Assembly (NCBI GenBank): GCA_022562085.1
Contig: JADFPY010000008.1
Location: forward strand, 1-42,571
DNA: 42,571 bases
Direction of reading: 5' to 3'
Source of the DNA: a candidate division KSB1 bacterium
Lineage (GTDB): Bacteria; Zhuqueibacterota; Zhuqueibacteria; Oceanimicrobiales; Oceanimicrobiaceae
Made by a program: the position numbers and the translations under genes. This document shows positions 36,173-42,571 of this stretch, one piece after another. Positions within the stretch are counted from its first letter, which is position 1; the number at the start of each line of letters is the position of its first letter. The notes under the pieces are model-generated. The model was given only the letters and a program-made list of their open reading frames with translations, did no database searches and was not told the DNA's origin.

Positions 36173-36892
36173 TTATTCATTCGCTTGATTCAAACTCCAA
36201 TCATACTGATAAAAACCCACCTCGTAGTCCTCAGGAATTTTTTCATTTCTGAACCGATTAATGTATTGAAGAACCGTATTCCCACCGGTTATAAAATCTG
36301 GCTCATACCACTTGAAGATTTCAGAAATTGTAACTTTCCTGGCTTTTGAATCCACTTGAATAAAATAGTCGTCATTAAGATTTGCCTTTGTTCGGGCATC
36401 TAACTGTTCATCGAGTTTGGCCGGAAGGTAAACTTCGTTAATAATTGGCGGACAACTTTGTGCGGCACAGACCAGCACAAAATGAATTCGCGCGTCCCCA
36501 AATTTCTCACGCAGCTTTTTATTTTCAATCTCGTTCAAGGTTAACTTTTCACCGGCAGCAAGGTGTTTCAGTGTATCAAAAAAGCCTTTCACATCCAAAG
36601 GGGATTTAAGTGGATAGTTGTTTACAACTGACTGGATAACCAGAATGTTGTAAGCATTAATCCAGAAAGCCATTTCTGTATCTTTGTCGACATTTTTTAA
36701 ATTAAAAGCTGAGATTGTCGAAGAAAGTTTCGTTAGCTGCTCGGGGCTTTTCTGGATGGATTTGTAATCAACACTAGCGTCTTTAACATGTTTGCTGAAA
36801 AACATGTCAGCTTGCGAAAAAAACATCGAAGTCCCTTTTTCATCACTCAAAGGGGTTATCAATAAAAGCGCGACTAATAAAATTGTAACCAT
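36173..36892 (-). CDS. DUF547 domain-containing protein
   Basis: The 239-residue protein has an N-terminal signal peptide or anchor (about 1-17, VTILLVALLLITP). A DUF547 domain follows, with VDYKSI, MAFWINAYNILVIQSV, HFVLVCAAQSCPPI and KFGDARIHF. DUF547 proteins are common in marine and FCB bacteria and in plants; no reaction is established to my knowledge. The conserved Asn/Tyr of WINAYN and the Cys pair in CAAQSC could be functional. It is probably periplasmic. AGGA lies about ten bases before the ATG. The neighbours run in the same direction but with large gaps, so an operon is unlikely. Confidence 0.85.
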   Translation of the reverse strand: MVTILLVALLLITPLSDEKGTSMFFSQADMFFSKHVKDASVDYKSIQKSPEQLTKLSSTISAFNLKNVDKDTEMAFWINAYNILVIQSVVNNYPLKSPLDVKGFFDTLKHLAAGEKLTLNEIENKKLREKFGDARIHFVLVCAAQSCPPIINEVYLPAKLDEQLDARTKANLNDDYFIQVDSKARKVTISEIFKWYEPDFITGGNTVLQYINRFRNEKIPEDYEVGFYQYDWSLNQANE

Positions 36893-37092
36893 GTTTACAT
36901 CCTGTGCTTGGAGTGGGTCGTCTTTCCCGTCCCTGCCTTCGCAGGGATAAACTCCGTCACGAATCCATTAAATATCAATAACTTAGTGCAGCTAATGGAT
37001 GCCCGACTACTCGGGCCTGACAATATTGAAGCCTTTGCTTGAAATGGAAGTTCATGAATTAATCAAGGTTAAATAATAATCCCAAAACATTT
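36893..37092. repeat. Intergenic region with three inverted repeats
   Basis: TCCCTGC (36930-36936) and GCAGGGA (36941-36947) form a 7-bp REP-like hairpin with loop CTTC. ATCCATTA (36963-36970) and TAATGGAT (36993-37000) form a wider stem. GCCCGA (37001-37006) and TCGGGC (37011-37016) follow directly. No gene is seen. Confidence 0.55.
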
Positions 37093-38451
37093 CTATTTTT
37101 CCGCAATACAATATAAGTTTTTACGTCCGCGCAAAAATAGCTCATTCCCGGCAATCGCCGGTGAAGCATCAAACCGGTCGTCGAGGGAGTTTTCTGCCAG
37201 TACCTCAAACTTCGGCCCGTGCTTTATGACCAGGGTCACGCCATTTCGCCCGAGAATATAAACCCGACCATTAGCGCCAACCGGGGAGGCGTAAGCCCCT
37301 TTAATGCTTTCCAACCTTTGCGGGCCATAAAATTGTTCGCCGGTTTTGGCGTTGAAAGCCGAGAGAATTCCTTTGTTACTTTTCAGGAAATAAAGCGTGT
37401 TATCGTAAAGCAGGGGCGAGGGCACATATGGTGTGTCTCGGTCAAATTTCCAGACAATTGCTTCCGAATCTGTGATGTCGCCTTTTGCTGCCGCAAGACG
37501 GATGGCAAGCAAGGCGTTGCCGCGAAAGCCACTAATTGCATAGACCATTCCATTTCCATACACCGGTGATGGTATTGTATTTGTCGTCATACCCGCCGAC
37601 TCCCAAACTACTTTTCCGGTGGCTAAGTCGTAACTGCGGATGCGTTTGGTTGCACTGGAAATAACCTGTGGTTTGCCGTTTTGTTCGACTATGATCGGGG
37701 TGGCCCAGGAAGTGACTTCATCACGTTGAGTTCTCCACACTTCTTTCCCGGTGTTTTTATCGAGGACCACGATAAACGAATCCCCTTCGTGGTCCCAGTT
37801 AATGACTAATTTGTCGTTATAAACGGCCGGCGAACTGCCTTCACCAAAGCCATTGCGAGTGGTCATGTCCCCGAGATCTTTCTCCCATTTAAGGTTACCT
37901 TTCATATCGTAGCAGTAAAGGCCGTTCGATCCGAAGTCAGCGAAAACGTGCTTGCCATCGGTAACAGCTGAATTGGACGCCCAACTTCCATCCGGATGGG
38001 TTCGTTCATGAGGCACTTGCTCCCGTGGGCTGTGTTGCCAGGTAATTGAACCATCTTTTCGATTGATGGCTAATACTGTAAATTTAATAACTGATGTTGG
38101 TTTGGCACGCTGTCCTCTAAAAAAATGACGACGGCGCTCTTGCGGTTCTAGGTCTTCTACGTCTTCTTTCAGATTTCCCCCCTGGTCACTTTGAACGGCA
38201 GTTAAAATAAAAACCATATTATCCCAAATGACGGGAGAAGCAAGTCCCTTACCCGGCACCTGAATTTTCCAGCGGATATTTTTATCTTCGCTCCATTCCA
38301 GGGGAGGGTTACCGTTGGGTGCCACTCCCGTTGCATCAGGGCCGCGCCACTGCGGCCAGTTTTTTTTCGCATCGGAAGGATTGCCCGCAAACAGATAGAC
38401 AGTGAGAAATAAAGAAAAGCAAGATGTCAGAACGAAGTAAAATTTGTTCAT
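37093..38451 (-). CDS. Secreted PQQ-type beta-propeller repeat protein
   Basis: The 452-residue protein has a signal peptide (about 1-22, ending YLFAG). It begins with the NWPQWRGPDATGVA motif typical of PQQ-like (BamB-like) propeller proteins in planctomycetes and FCB bacteria. Several blade repeats are visible (GKEVWRTQRDEV, GKVVWESAGMT, and a run ending AFNAKTGEQFYGP). No heme or separate catalytic domain is present and I cannot assign a PQQ-binding set, so enzymatic function is unproven; a scaffold or binding role is equally possible. AAAAGGAG precedes the ATG. Confidence 0.88.
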   Translation of the reverse strand: MNKFYFVLTSCFSLFLTVYLFAGNPSDAKKNWPQWRGPDATGVAPNGNPPLEWSEDKNIRWKIQVPGKGLASPVIWDNMVFILTAVQSDQGGNLKEDVEDLEPQERRRHFFRGQRAKPTSVIKFTVLAINRKDGSITWQHSPREQVPHERTHPDGSWASNSAVTDGKHVFADFGSNGLYCYDMKGNLKWEKDLGDMTTRNGFGEGSSPAVYNDKLVINWDHEGDSFIVVLDKNTGKEVWRTQRDEVTSWATPIIVEQNGKPQVISSATKRIRSYDLATGKVVWESAGMTTNTIPSPVYGNGMVYAISGFRGNALLAIRLAAAKGDITDSEAIVWKFDRDTPYVPSPLLYDNTLYFLKSNKGILSAFNAKTGEQFYGPQRLESIKGAYASPVGANGRVYILGRNGVTLVIKHGPKFEVLAENSLDDRFDASPAIAGNELFLRGRKNLYCIAEK

Positions 38452-38514
38452 TTTAGATTCTCCTTTTGGTTTTTAACCTTTATTTTTTAAGAGCGAATTC
38501 GTTTAAAACTTTTT

Positions 38515-38687
38515 GGACACAGAGAACACTGAAAATCACAAAGAAACTCAGAGATTTAATTTCTTTTTCTAAGGATTCCGTCTTTCAGAAAGAGCATTTA
38601 ATCTTCCATGTCGGCCATCTCTTATCTTCTCGTTTATTTAAATTCTTTTCTCTGTGAGTTCTGTGCACCTCAGTGTTCTCTGTGTCC
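38515..38687. mobile_element. MITE-like element with 18-bp terminal inverted repeats
   Basis: GGACACAGAGAACACTGA (38515-38532) is a perfect inverse match of TCAGTGTTCTCTGTGTCC (38670-38687). The inner parts also match imperfectly (CACAAAGAAACTC against GAGTTCTGTG). The 173-base unit has no credible ORF. It lies downstream of the M28 gene and upstream of the propeller gene. Only one copy is in the window; mobility is inference. Confidence 0.5.
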
Positions 38688-38695
38688 TATTTACA

Positions 38696-38734
38696 GGAAT
38701 ATACTTTAACCTTTGAAAGGTTAAAGTATATTCC
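38696..38734. terminator. Perfect 39-bp palindrome over the M28 gene stop codon
   Basis: GGAATATACTTTAACCTTT (38696-38714) and its exact complement (38716-38734) flank a single central base. The minus-strand stop TAA (38723-38721) and the last four codons lie in one arm. It could fold into a long AU-rich terminator hairpin for the M28 gene, though a T run after it is lacking. Confidence 0.65.
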
Positions 38735-40796
38735 ATTTAACCACACCGACTTTTACCAAATCCTCGATATAGCGTGAAATAGTTTTCAAATCTTTGGGCC
38801 CGAATTCTGCGCTAAGTGCATTTCGAATTTCCCAAACCGTATTTTTGCCGTCAATAAAATTTGCCAACTCAAATCGAGCTGAACCGTTGAGATTAAATTC
38901 GGGAGAGGCGTACCAGGCTGCTTCGGACCCTGGAAGTGCACTTTCGGGAAGACCGAAATCCAAAGGCCCTCGTGTTTTGCGTTCCGGGACGCGATTGTCA
39001 AGATTGATTTGAAGGGCCGCCGGGGAGTCCAGTTCTGCACCTCTTTCTGTGGCAGCTTCTTCCAGTAACCCGGAATAGAATTTATGTTGGCGCTGAAATT
39101 CATACCGGAATTTTTTAACTAATCTGTGAATTGAATTATCATTATTGAAGTTGAGTACCGAACTGATCGTTTGCATTTCAAGCTGCAAAGCATGATCGAG
39201 GATATTCTGGCCTTCAGCCCAATTTTTGTCGGTTGTGCTGTTTGTGGCCGCTGAAATTTGTTGAGTGGCTTTGCCAAGCGCTGCTGATAAACGTCCCACA
39301 GAATTCGAAGCTGCCAGATAGGTCAACTCCGCAGCCTGGCCGGTTTCGAGATTTGCTAAGTACAGCATGGCTGAGGCTGCAATAATTTCACAGCGTTCTA
39401 ATTCTACCGGATCGACTTTGTCAGGGGTGTCTTCAGAGGTGTGGTGGGTGTAATCCGGGCTGTGAGAAAACATGACTCCGGGAATTTTTCGCTCGATGAA
39501 CATCATGTGATCGCTGCCACCGCTGTAGGGAGTTATGCGAAAGTTAAACGCGGAAAGACTCCCCCGAGGCGTGCGGACATTCATTTGATCTACCATTTCG
39601 GCCATATTTTCGACCACGTCGTTTACCACAGATGGCATGGAGTCAGGGGTGCGGGTCAGGATGAGTTTGGAGTGAAGCAGCTCAAGATTTTCGCCAACCA
39701 TATCGAGATTCATGTTCGCCAAAAACTTACCGCCTAATTCCGGCCCTTTCATCTCAGGGTGCTTGTCGATGTAAGCCATGGTGCCATACCACTCCGGCAC
39801 CCAGATAAATCGCAGGGAGCGTTTTGGGCGCTGCATGCGACCGTTGTCAATCAGAGTTTTGAGGCTTCTGGCAATGTCCAAAATTGCGGCCGAACCGCTG
39901 GCGTTGTCATTTGCCGATTCCTTCGGATGATCTAAATGGGCGCTGAAAACAAGCTCTTCGCCAGGAAGTTCGGAGCCGCGGATATGTGCAACTACCACAT
40001 CCATAAAGTAAGATTCCAAGCCAATGCCTTCAACTTTGCCCTGCATCACCACTTTCTTGCCCGACTCAAGAAGATTCCTGAGTTTCCCGCCTTGACGGTT
40101 AGTGAGATTGAAACCAAACGTGACCCGCTGCAATTCTTCCGTTTTCGGCCACATCCCGGTGTACTGCAGCATGTCGGGATATTCTTTAGCGCGTTCATCA
40201 TCGAGATAGCAGATAACTGCTTTGGCGCCATATTTTAAAACAGCGAGCCGATGCACTGAACCGCCATACCCCGTGGCAAGCACGAATTTATCTTTTACAT
40301 CCTTGCCGGTGTAGTCGGAATCGCGTGTGCCTTTACCGACCCAGACCAGCTCCGCCGTTACGTCTCCGGGATTTGAGTAAGTGATGACGCTCATGGCCAC
40401 TTCGGGATAGCCGACAATTCTTTCCTCAAAAGGCTGGAGCATGCGCAGCTCGCCAAATTTGATATCCCAACCGGAAGGCGATTGCCAGGTTTGATATTTT
40501 ATTTTACCGTCTGATTTAAAGGACTCGATATAGGCGTTTTTTTCTGAGAAACCGTACTGGCGGAGTTGTTCGAGGACATATTCAGCAGCGTGCCGATAAC
40601 CGCGCGACCCCTGTATCCGGTGGTGACGCGTAATTTGAATGACGTGGTCTTTGCCAATTTCACCACTCAGTTCTTCATGAAGGAGGTCCCGCGTTTGGTT
40701 GTCGAGTAAGTTTGTTTGTAAAAGTGCGTTTGAATTGTTTGGAAGAAATGTGAGTTGAACAAAGACACCAAGACCAAAAAGATAAGATTTAGCCAT
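38721..40796 (-). CDS. M28-family aminopeptidase-like protein with PA insert and C-terminal helical domain
   Basis: The 691-residue protein has a signal peptide (about 1-24, ending NNSNA). An inserted PA-like domain (about 148-200) is followed by the M28 zinc domain: FSAHLDH (H287), ANDNASGSAA (D297), PEWYGTMAYI (E335), NLDMVGEN (D365) and DYTHHTSEDTPD (H451/H452). The usual Glu-Glu pair is Glu335-Trp336, so one expected residue differs. The last roughly 45 residues (FIDGKNTVWEIRNALSAEFG...YIEDLVKVGVVKW) look like a small winged-helix or PqqD-like fold, odd for an exported peptidase. It probably trims peptides in the periplasm or outside. GGAG precedes the ATG. Confidence 0.85.
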   Translation of the reverse strand: MAKSYLFGLGVFVQLTFLPNNSNALLQTNLLDNQTRDLLHEELSGEIGKDHVIQITRHHRIQGSRGYRHAAEYVLEQLRQYGFSEKNAYIESFKSDGKIKYQTWQSPSGWDIKFGELRMLQPFEERIVGYPEVAMSVITYSNPGDVTAELVWVGKGTRDSDYTGKDVKDKFVLATGYGGSVHRLAVLKYGAKAVICYLDDERAKEYPDMLQYTGMWPKTEELQRVTFGFNLTNRQGGKLRNLLESGKKVVMQGKVEGIGLESYFMDVVVAHIRGSELPGEELVFSAHLDHPKESANDNASGSAAILDIARSLKTLIDNGRMQRPKRSLRFIWVPEWYGTMAYIDKHPEMKGPELGGKFLANMNLDMVGENLELLHSKLILTRTPDSMPSVVNDVVENMAEMVDQMNVRTPRGSLSAFNFRITPYSGGSDHMMFIERKIPGVMFSHSPDYTHHTSEDTPDKVDPVELERCEIIAASAMLYLANLETGQAAELTYLAASNSVGRLSAALGKATQQISAATNSTTDKNWAEGQNILDHALQLEMQTISSVLNFNNDNSIHRLVKKFRYEFQRQHKFYSGLLEEAATERGAELDSPAALQINLDNRVPERKTRGPLDFGLPESALPGSEAAWYASPEFNLNGSARFELANFIDGKNTVWEIRNALSAEFGPKDLKTISRYIEDLVKVGVVKWNIL

Positions 40797-41005
40797 TCTG
40801 ACTTCTCCGGCGGTTGTTGCGTTTTTTATTTTATTTGATTATTTTTAATGTACCTAATATAAACTATGTTTAAAAAGTATTCAACAAAAAAAATGCCTTG
40901 AACAATTCAGTAAGACGCTCTATGTTGTTTTTGTATGGATAAACATTTAGAAAAAATTAAGCCACGGATTTACACTGATTGTACACGGATAAATGAAATT
41001 ATAAT

Positions 41006-41208
41006 ATGAAGACATAACAGAAGCAATTATAGGTTCAGCCTTTGAAGTGCACAATATTTCCGATATGGTTTTTTAGAAAAAGTCAAAAGAATCCTGTCCA
41101 AAAGATGAGCCACAGTTACTCAATGAATTAAAAGCAACAGAAATGAAAGTAGGTTTACTTATGAATATCAGAAAAGAGGAAGTAGGATTGAAGTGTTTCA
41201 TTTATTAA
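41006..41208 (+). pseudogene. Degraded GxxExxY family protein gene
   Basis: Three remnants line up with the GxxExxY family. ITEAIIGSAFEVHNI is in the frame of 41014; RYGFLEKVKR is in the frame of 41061, so a frameshift lies between them. DEPQLLNELKATEMKVGLLMN is back in the first frame from 41104, ending at a TAA at 41206-41208. The family usually has about 120-130 residues; the middle part (strands with the conserved Glu and the E-x-K nuclease-like core) is deleted here. GxxExxY proteins have no settled function. Confidence 0.75.
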
Positions 41209-41237
41209 TTAAGAGAATCAGTGTTTTTATCAGTGGT

Positions 41238-41300
41238 CACCCCGTTAGATAAGAGTCTTTGATGTTTTCCGGTAAGCTGATATCTTTATCTAATGGGGTG
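41238..41300. repeat. Long inverted repeat next to the GxxExxY relic
   Basis: CACCCCGTTAGATAAG (41238-41253) pairs with CTTTATCTAATGGGGTG (41284-41300), with one G-U pair and a slipped end, around a roughly 30-base loop. It sits directly inside the right terminal repeat of the element. Confidence 0.7.
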
Positions 41301-41385
41301 AATCCGTGGCTAAAAAATATGTTATCTGTACTATTTACCCAACGCAGATGACTTAGAACCAGTTAAAGATTTTAGGAGGAAAAAG

Positions 41386-42288
41386 ATGAACGTCCTTATT
41401 TCCGGAGCCTCCGGATTAGTTGGCTCCGAACTCGTAGCTTTCTTGACCCAAAAGGGTCATTACATCAAGAAGCTTGTTCGGAAAGAACCCAAACCGGATG
41501 CCAACGAGATTAAGTGGGACCCGGCATCTTCTGAAATAGAACAGGCAGCTCTTGAAGGTTTAGATGCTGTGGTGCATTTGGCCGGTGAGAATATTGCCGG
41601 TGGCAGGTGGACGTCGGAGAGAAAAGCACTTATTCGCGAGAGCCGTGTACAGGGAACCAGGTTATTATCAGAGACTTTAGCAAAACTAAAAGCCCCGCCA
41701 AAAGTGCTTGTGTCTGCCTCGGCAATCGGGTTTTACGGCGACCGCGGCGATGAAGTTTTAGATGAAGAAAGCGAGTCTGGTTCAAATTTTCTTGCCGAAG
41801 TCTGTCAAGAGTGGGAAGAGGCCTGTGAAGCTGCCGGAAAAAAAGGCATCCGGGTTGTAAATTTAAGAATCGGTGTGGTTTTGAGTGCGGCCGGAGGCGC
41901 ACTTGCCAAAATGCTTTTGCCGTTTAAAATGGGCGTCGGCGGCGTTATCGGGAGCGGCAGCCAGTACATGAGCTGGATTGCCATCGATGATTTGGTCGGC
42001 GCGATTCATCATGCACTGGTAAACGAATCTCTGAATGGCCCGGTTAATGTTGTCGCACCAAATCCGGCCACAAATCGCGAATTCACCAAAACTCTGGGCC
42101 TTGTTCTCAAACGCCCGACGATTTTTCCCATGCCGGCTTTTGCTGCCCGCCTGGCGTTCGGAGAAATGGCAGATGAACTCCTGCTCGCCAGTACCCGAGT
42201 GGAACCCACTAAATTAAACTCGAGTAATTATCAATTTCAATTTCCTGAGTTGGAGGGGGCGTTGCGGCATGTGTTGGGGAGGGACTAA
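41386..42288 (+). CDS. TIGR01777-family NAD(P)-dependent epimerase-like protein
   Basis: This 300-residue protein is an atypical short-chain dehydrogenase of the YfcH/SDR39U1 type. The N-terminal dinucleotide motif is ISGASGLVGSEL (5-16, G7xxG10xxG13). Further family blocks are AVVHLAGENIAGGRWTSERKALIRESRVQGTRLL, SASAIGFYGDRGDEVLDE, CQEWEEA, RIGVVLSAAGGALAKMLLPFKMGVGG and the MSWIAIDDL motif. The C-terminal DUF1731 part starts near GPVNVVAPNPATNREF. The physiological substrate of the family is not known to me. It has a strong AGGAGG SD. It is the only plus-strand gene in the right-hand part and is not in an operon here. Confidence 0.92.
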   Translation: MNVLISGASGLVGSELVAFLTQKGHYIKKLVRKEPKPDANEIKWDPASSEIEQAALEGLDAVVHLAGENIAGGRWTSERKALIRESRVQGTRLLSETLAKLKAPPKVLVSASAIGFYGDRGDEVLDEESESGSNFLAEVCQEWEEACEAAGKKGIRVVNLRIGVVLSAAGGALAKMLLPFKMGVGGVIGSGSQYMSWIAIDDLVGAIHHALVNESLNGPVNVVAPNPATNREFTKTLGLVLKRPTIFPMPAFAARLAFGEMADELLLASTRVEPTKLNSSNYQFQFPELEGALRHVLGRD

Positions 42289-42571
42289 CACAATTTCAAT
42301 CGAAAGAGCAAATTACTACCCAACGAACCGATTAGTTAGTACCTGAGAAGTCAAATTCTGCCATACTCGATAAATTTGTCCCCGAATGTTTTTATCGGGG
42401 AAGCATTCGAGCACAAGCTTTTTGGCAAGACTTGAAATCACAAATCGCAAAAGCCAAATAACAAATAAAATCCAATGCTCAATTTCCGAAATCTCAAACA
42501 AAGATAAAGTCACTTGATAGTAGCTGTTGTTTTGTTTATTCGGGGACAAGCTTGGGATTTGTTATTTTGAT
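42289..42571. repeat. Repeat-rich intergenic end of the window
   Basis: CCCCGA (42380-42385) and TCGGGG (42395-42400) form a small hairpin with a T-rich loop. TTGTCCCCGAAT (about 42377-42388) recurs inverted as ATTCGGGGACAA (about 42539-42550), and AAATAACAAAT near 42457 is matched in inverse at the window end. No credible gene is present. Confidence 0.45.

Larger units (their letters stand above)
40961..41310. mobile_element. Element bounded by GCCACGGATT inverted repeats, carrying a GxxExxY relic
   Basis: GCCACGGATT (40961-40970) is matched in inverse by AATCCGTGGC (41301-41310). Between them lie a degraded GxxExxY gene and, near the right end, a long hairpin (41238-41253 with 41284-41300). 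The unit is about 350 bases. GxxExxY genes with such flanks recur in FCB-type genomes in my recollection; mobility is inferred, not shown. Confidence 0.5.

Noticed and set aside
42316-42549. 77-codon minus-strand frame at the window end
   Set aside because: It runs through repeated AT-rich sequence and hairpins, with no SD or recognisable domain.

Overview
The window reads as a chromosomal segment of a moderate-GC (low 40s % by eye) Gram-negative bacterium of the FCB superphylum. The evidence is a secreted M6 protease ending in a type IX-like sorting domain (core NYPNPFNP), the long form of IspH, GTG/TTG starts with good Shine-Dalgarno (SD) sites, and intergenic palindromes and a GxxExxY relic of a kind I associate with such genomes. 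That sorting domain style is common in Calditrichota, candidate phylum KSB1 and relatives. The phylum placement is inference; no rRNA or tRNA gene is visible.

Left part, plus strand. An SGNH-hydrolase-like gene cut by the window edge (1-631) is followed by a fused ATP sulfurylase/APS kinase (825-2582). A 630-base gene-free stretch holds three hairpins and a possible small RNA. Next come a NhaD-type Na+/H+ antiporter fused by position to nuoJ-K-L-M-N (3213-10731), that is, the membrane-arm half of complex I only. An eIF2B-like protein follows.

Information-processing block, plus strand (11995-19217). This holds ffh, rpsP (with a very long repeat-containing tail), khpA, rimM, trmD and rplS in the common order, then an adenosine-specific kinase family protein, rlmH and ispH. 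IspH has a near-consensus promoter placed so close to its ATG that the mRNA should be leaderless.

Metabolic and envelope block, plus strand (19294-34571). It contains a 952-residue FAD/Fe-S oxidase, a secreted M6 protease, endonuclease III, an operon of hypothetical-TPM-nucleotidyltransferase-LemA, CstA with a thioredoxin-like partner, glutamate dehydrogenase, and a 1003-residue protein joining a degenerate and an intact receiver domain to a PPDK-type ATP-binding domain.

Right part, minus strand (34842-40796): cyclopropane fatty acid synthase bracketed by two similar palindromes, a DUF547 protein, a PQQ-type beta-propeller and an M28 peptidase. The gaps here are rich in inverted repeats, and a decayed GxxExxY gene lies inside matching terminal inverted repeats (40961-41310). 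The window ends with a TIGR01777 epimerase-like gene on the plus strand.

The most unusual points are the receiver/PPDK protein, the GxxExxY relic, the long structured element at 22224-22300, the leaderless ispH, and the recurrence of terminator-like hairpins directly in front of start codons. All family names come from motifs read by eye; no search was run.
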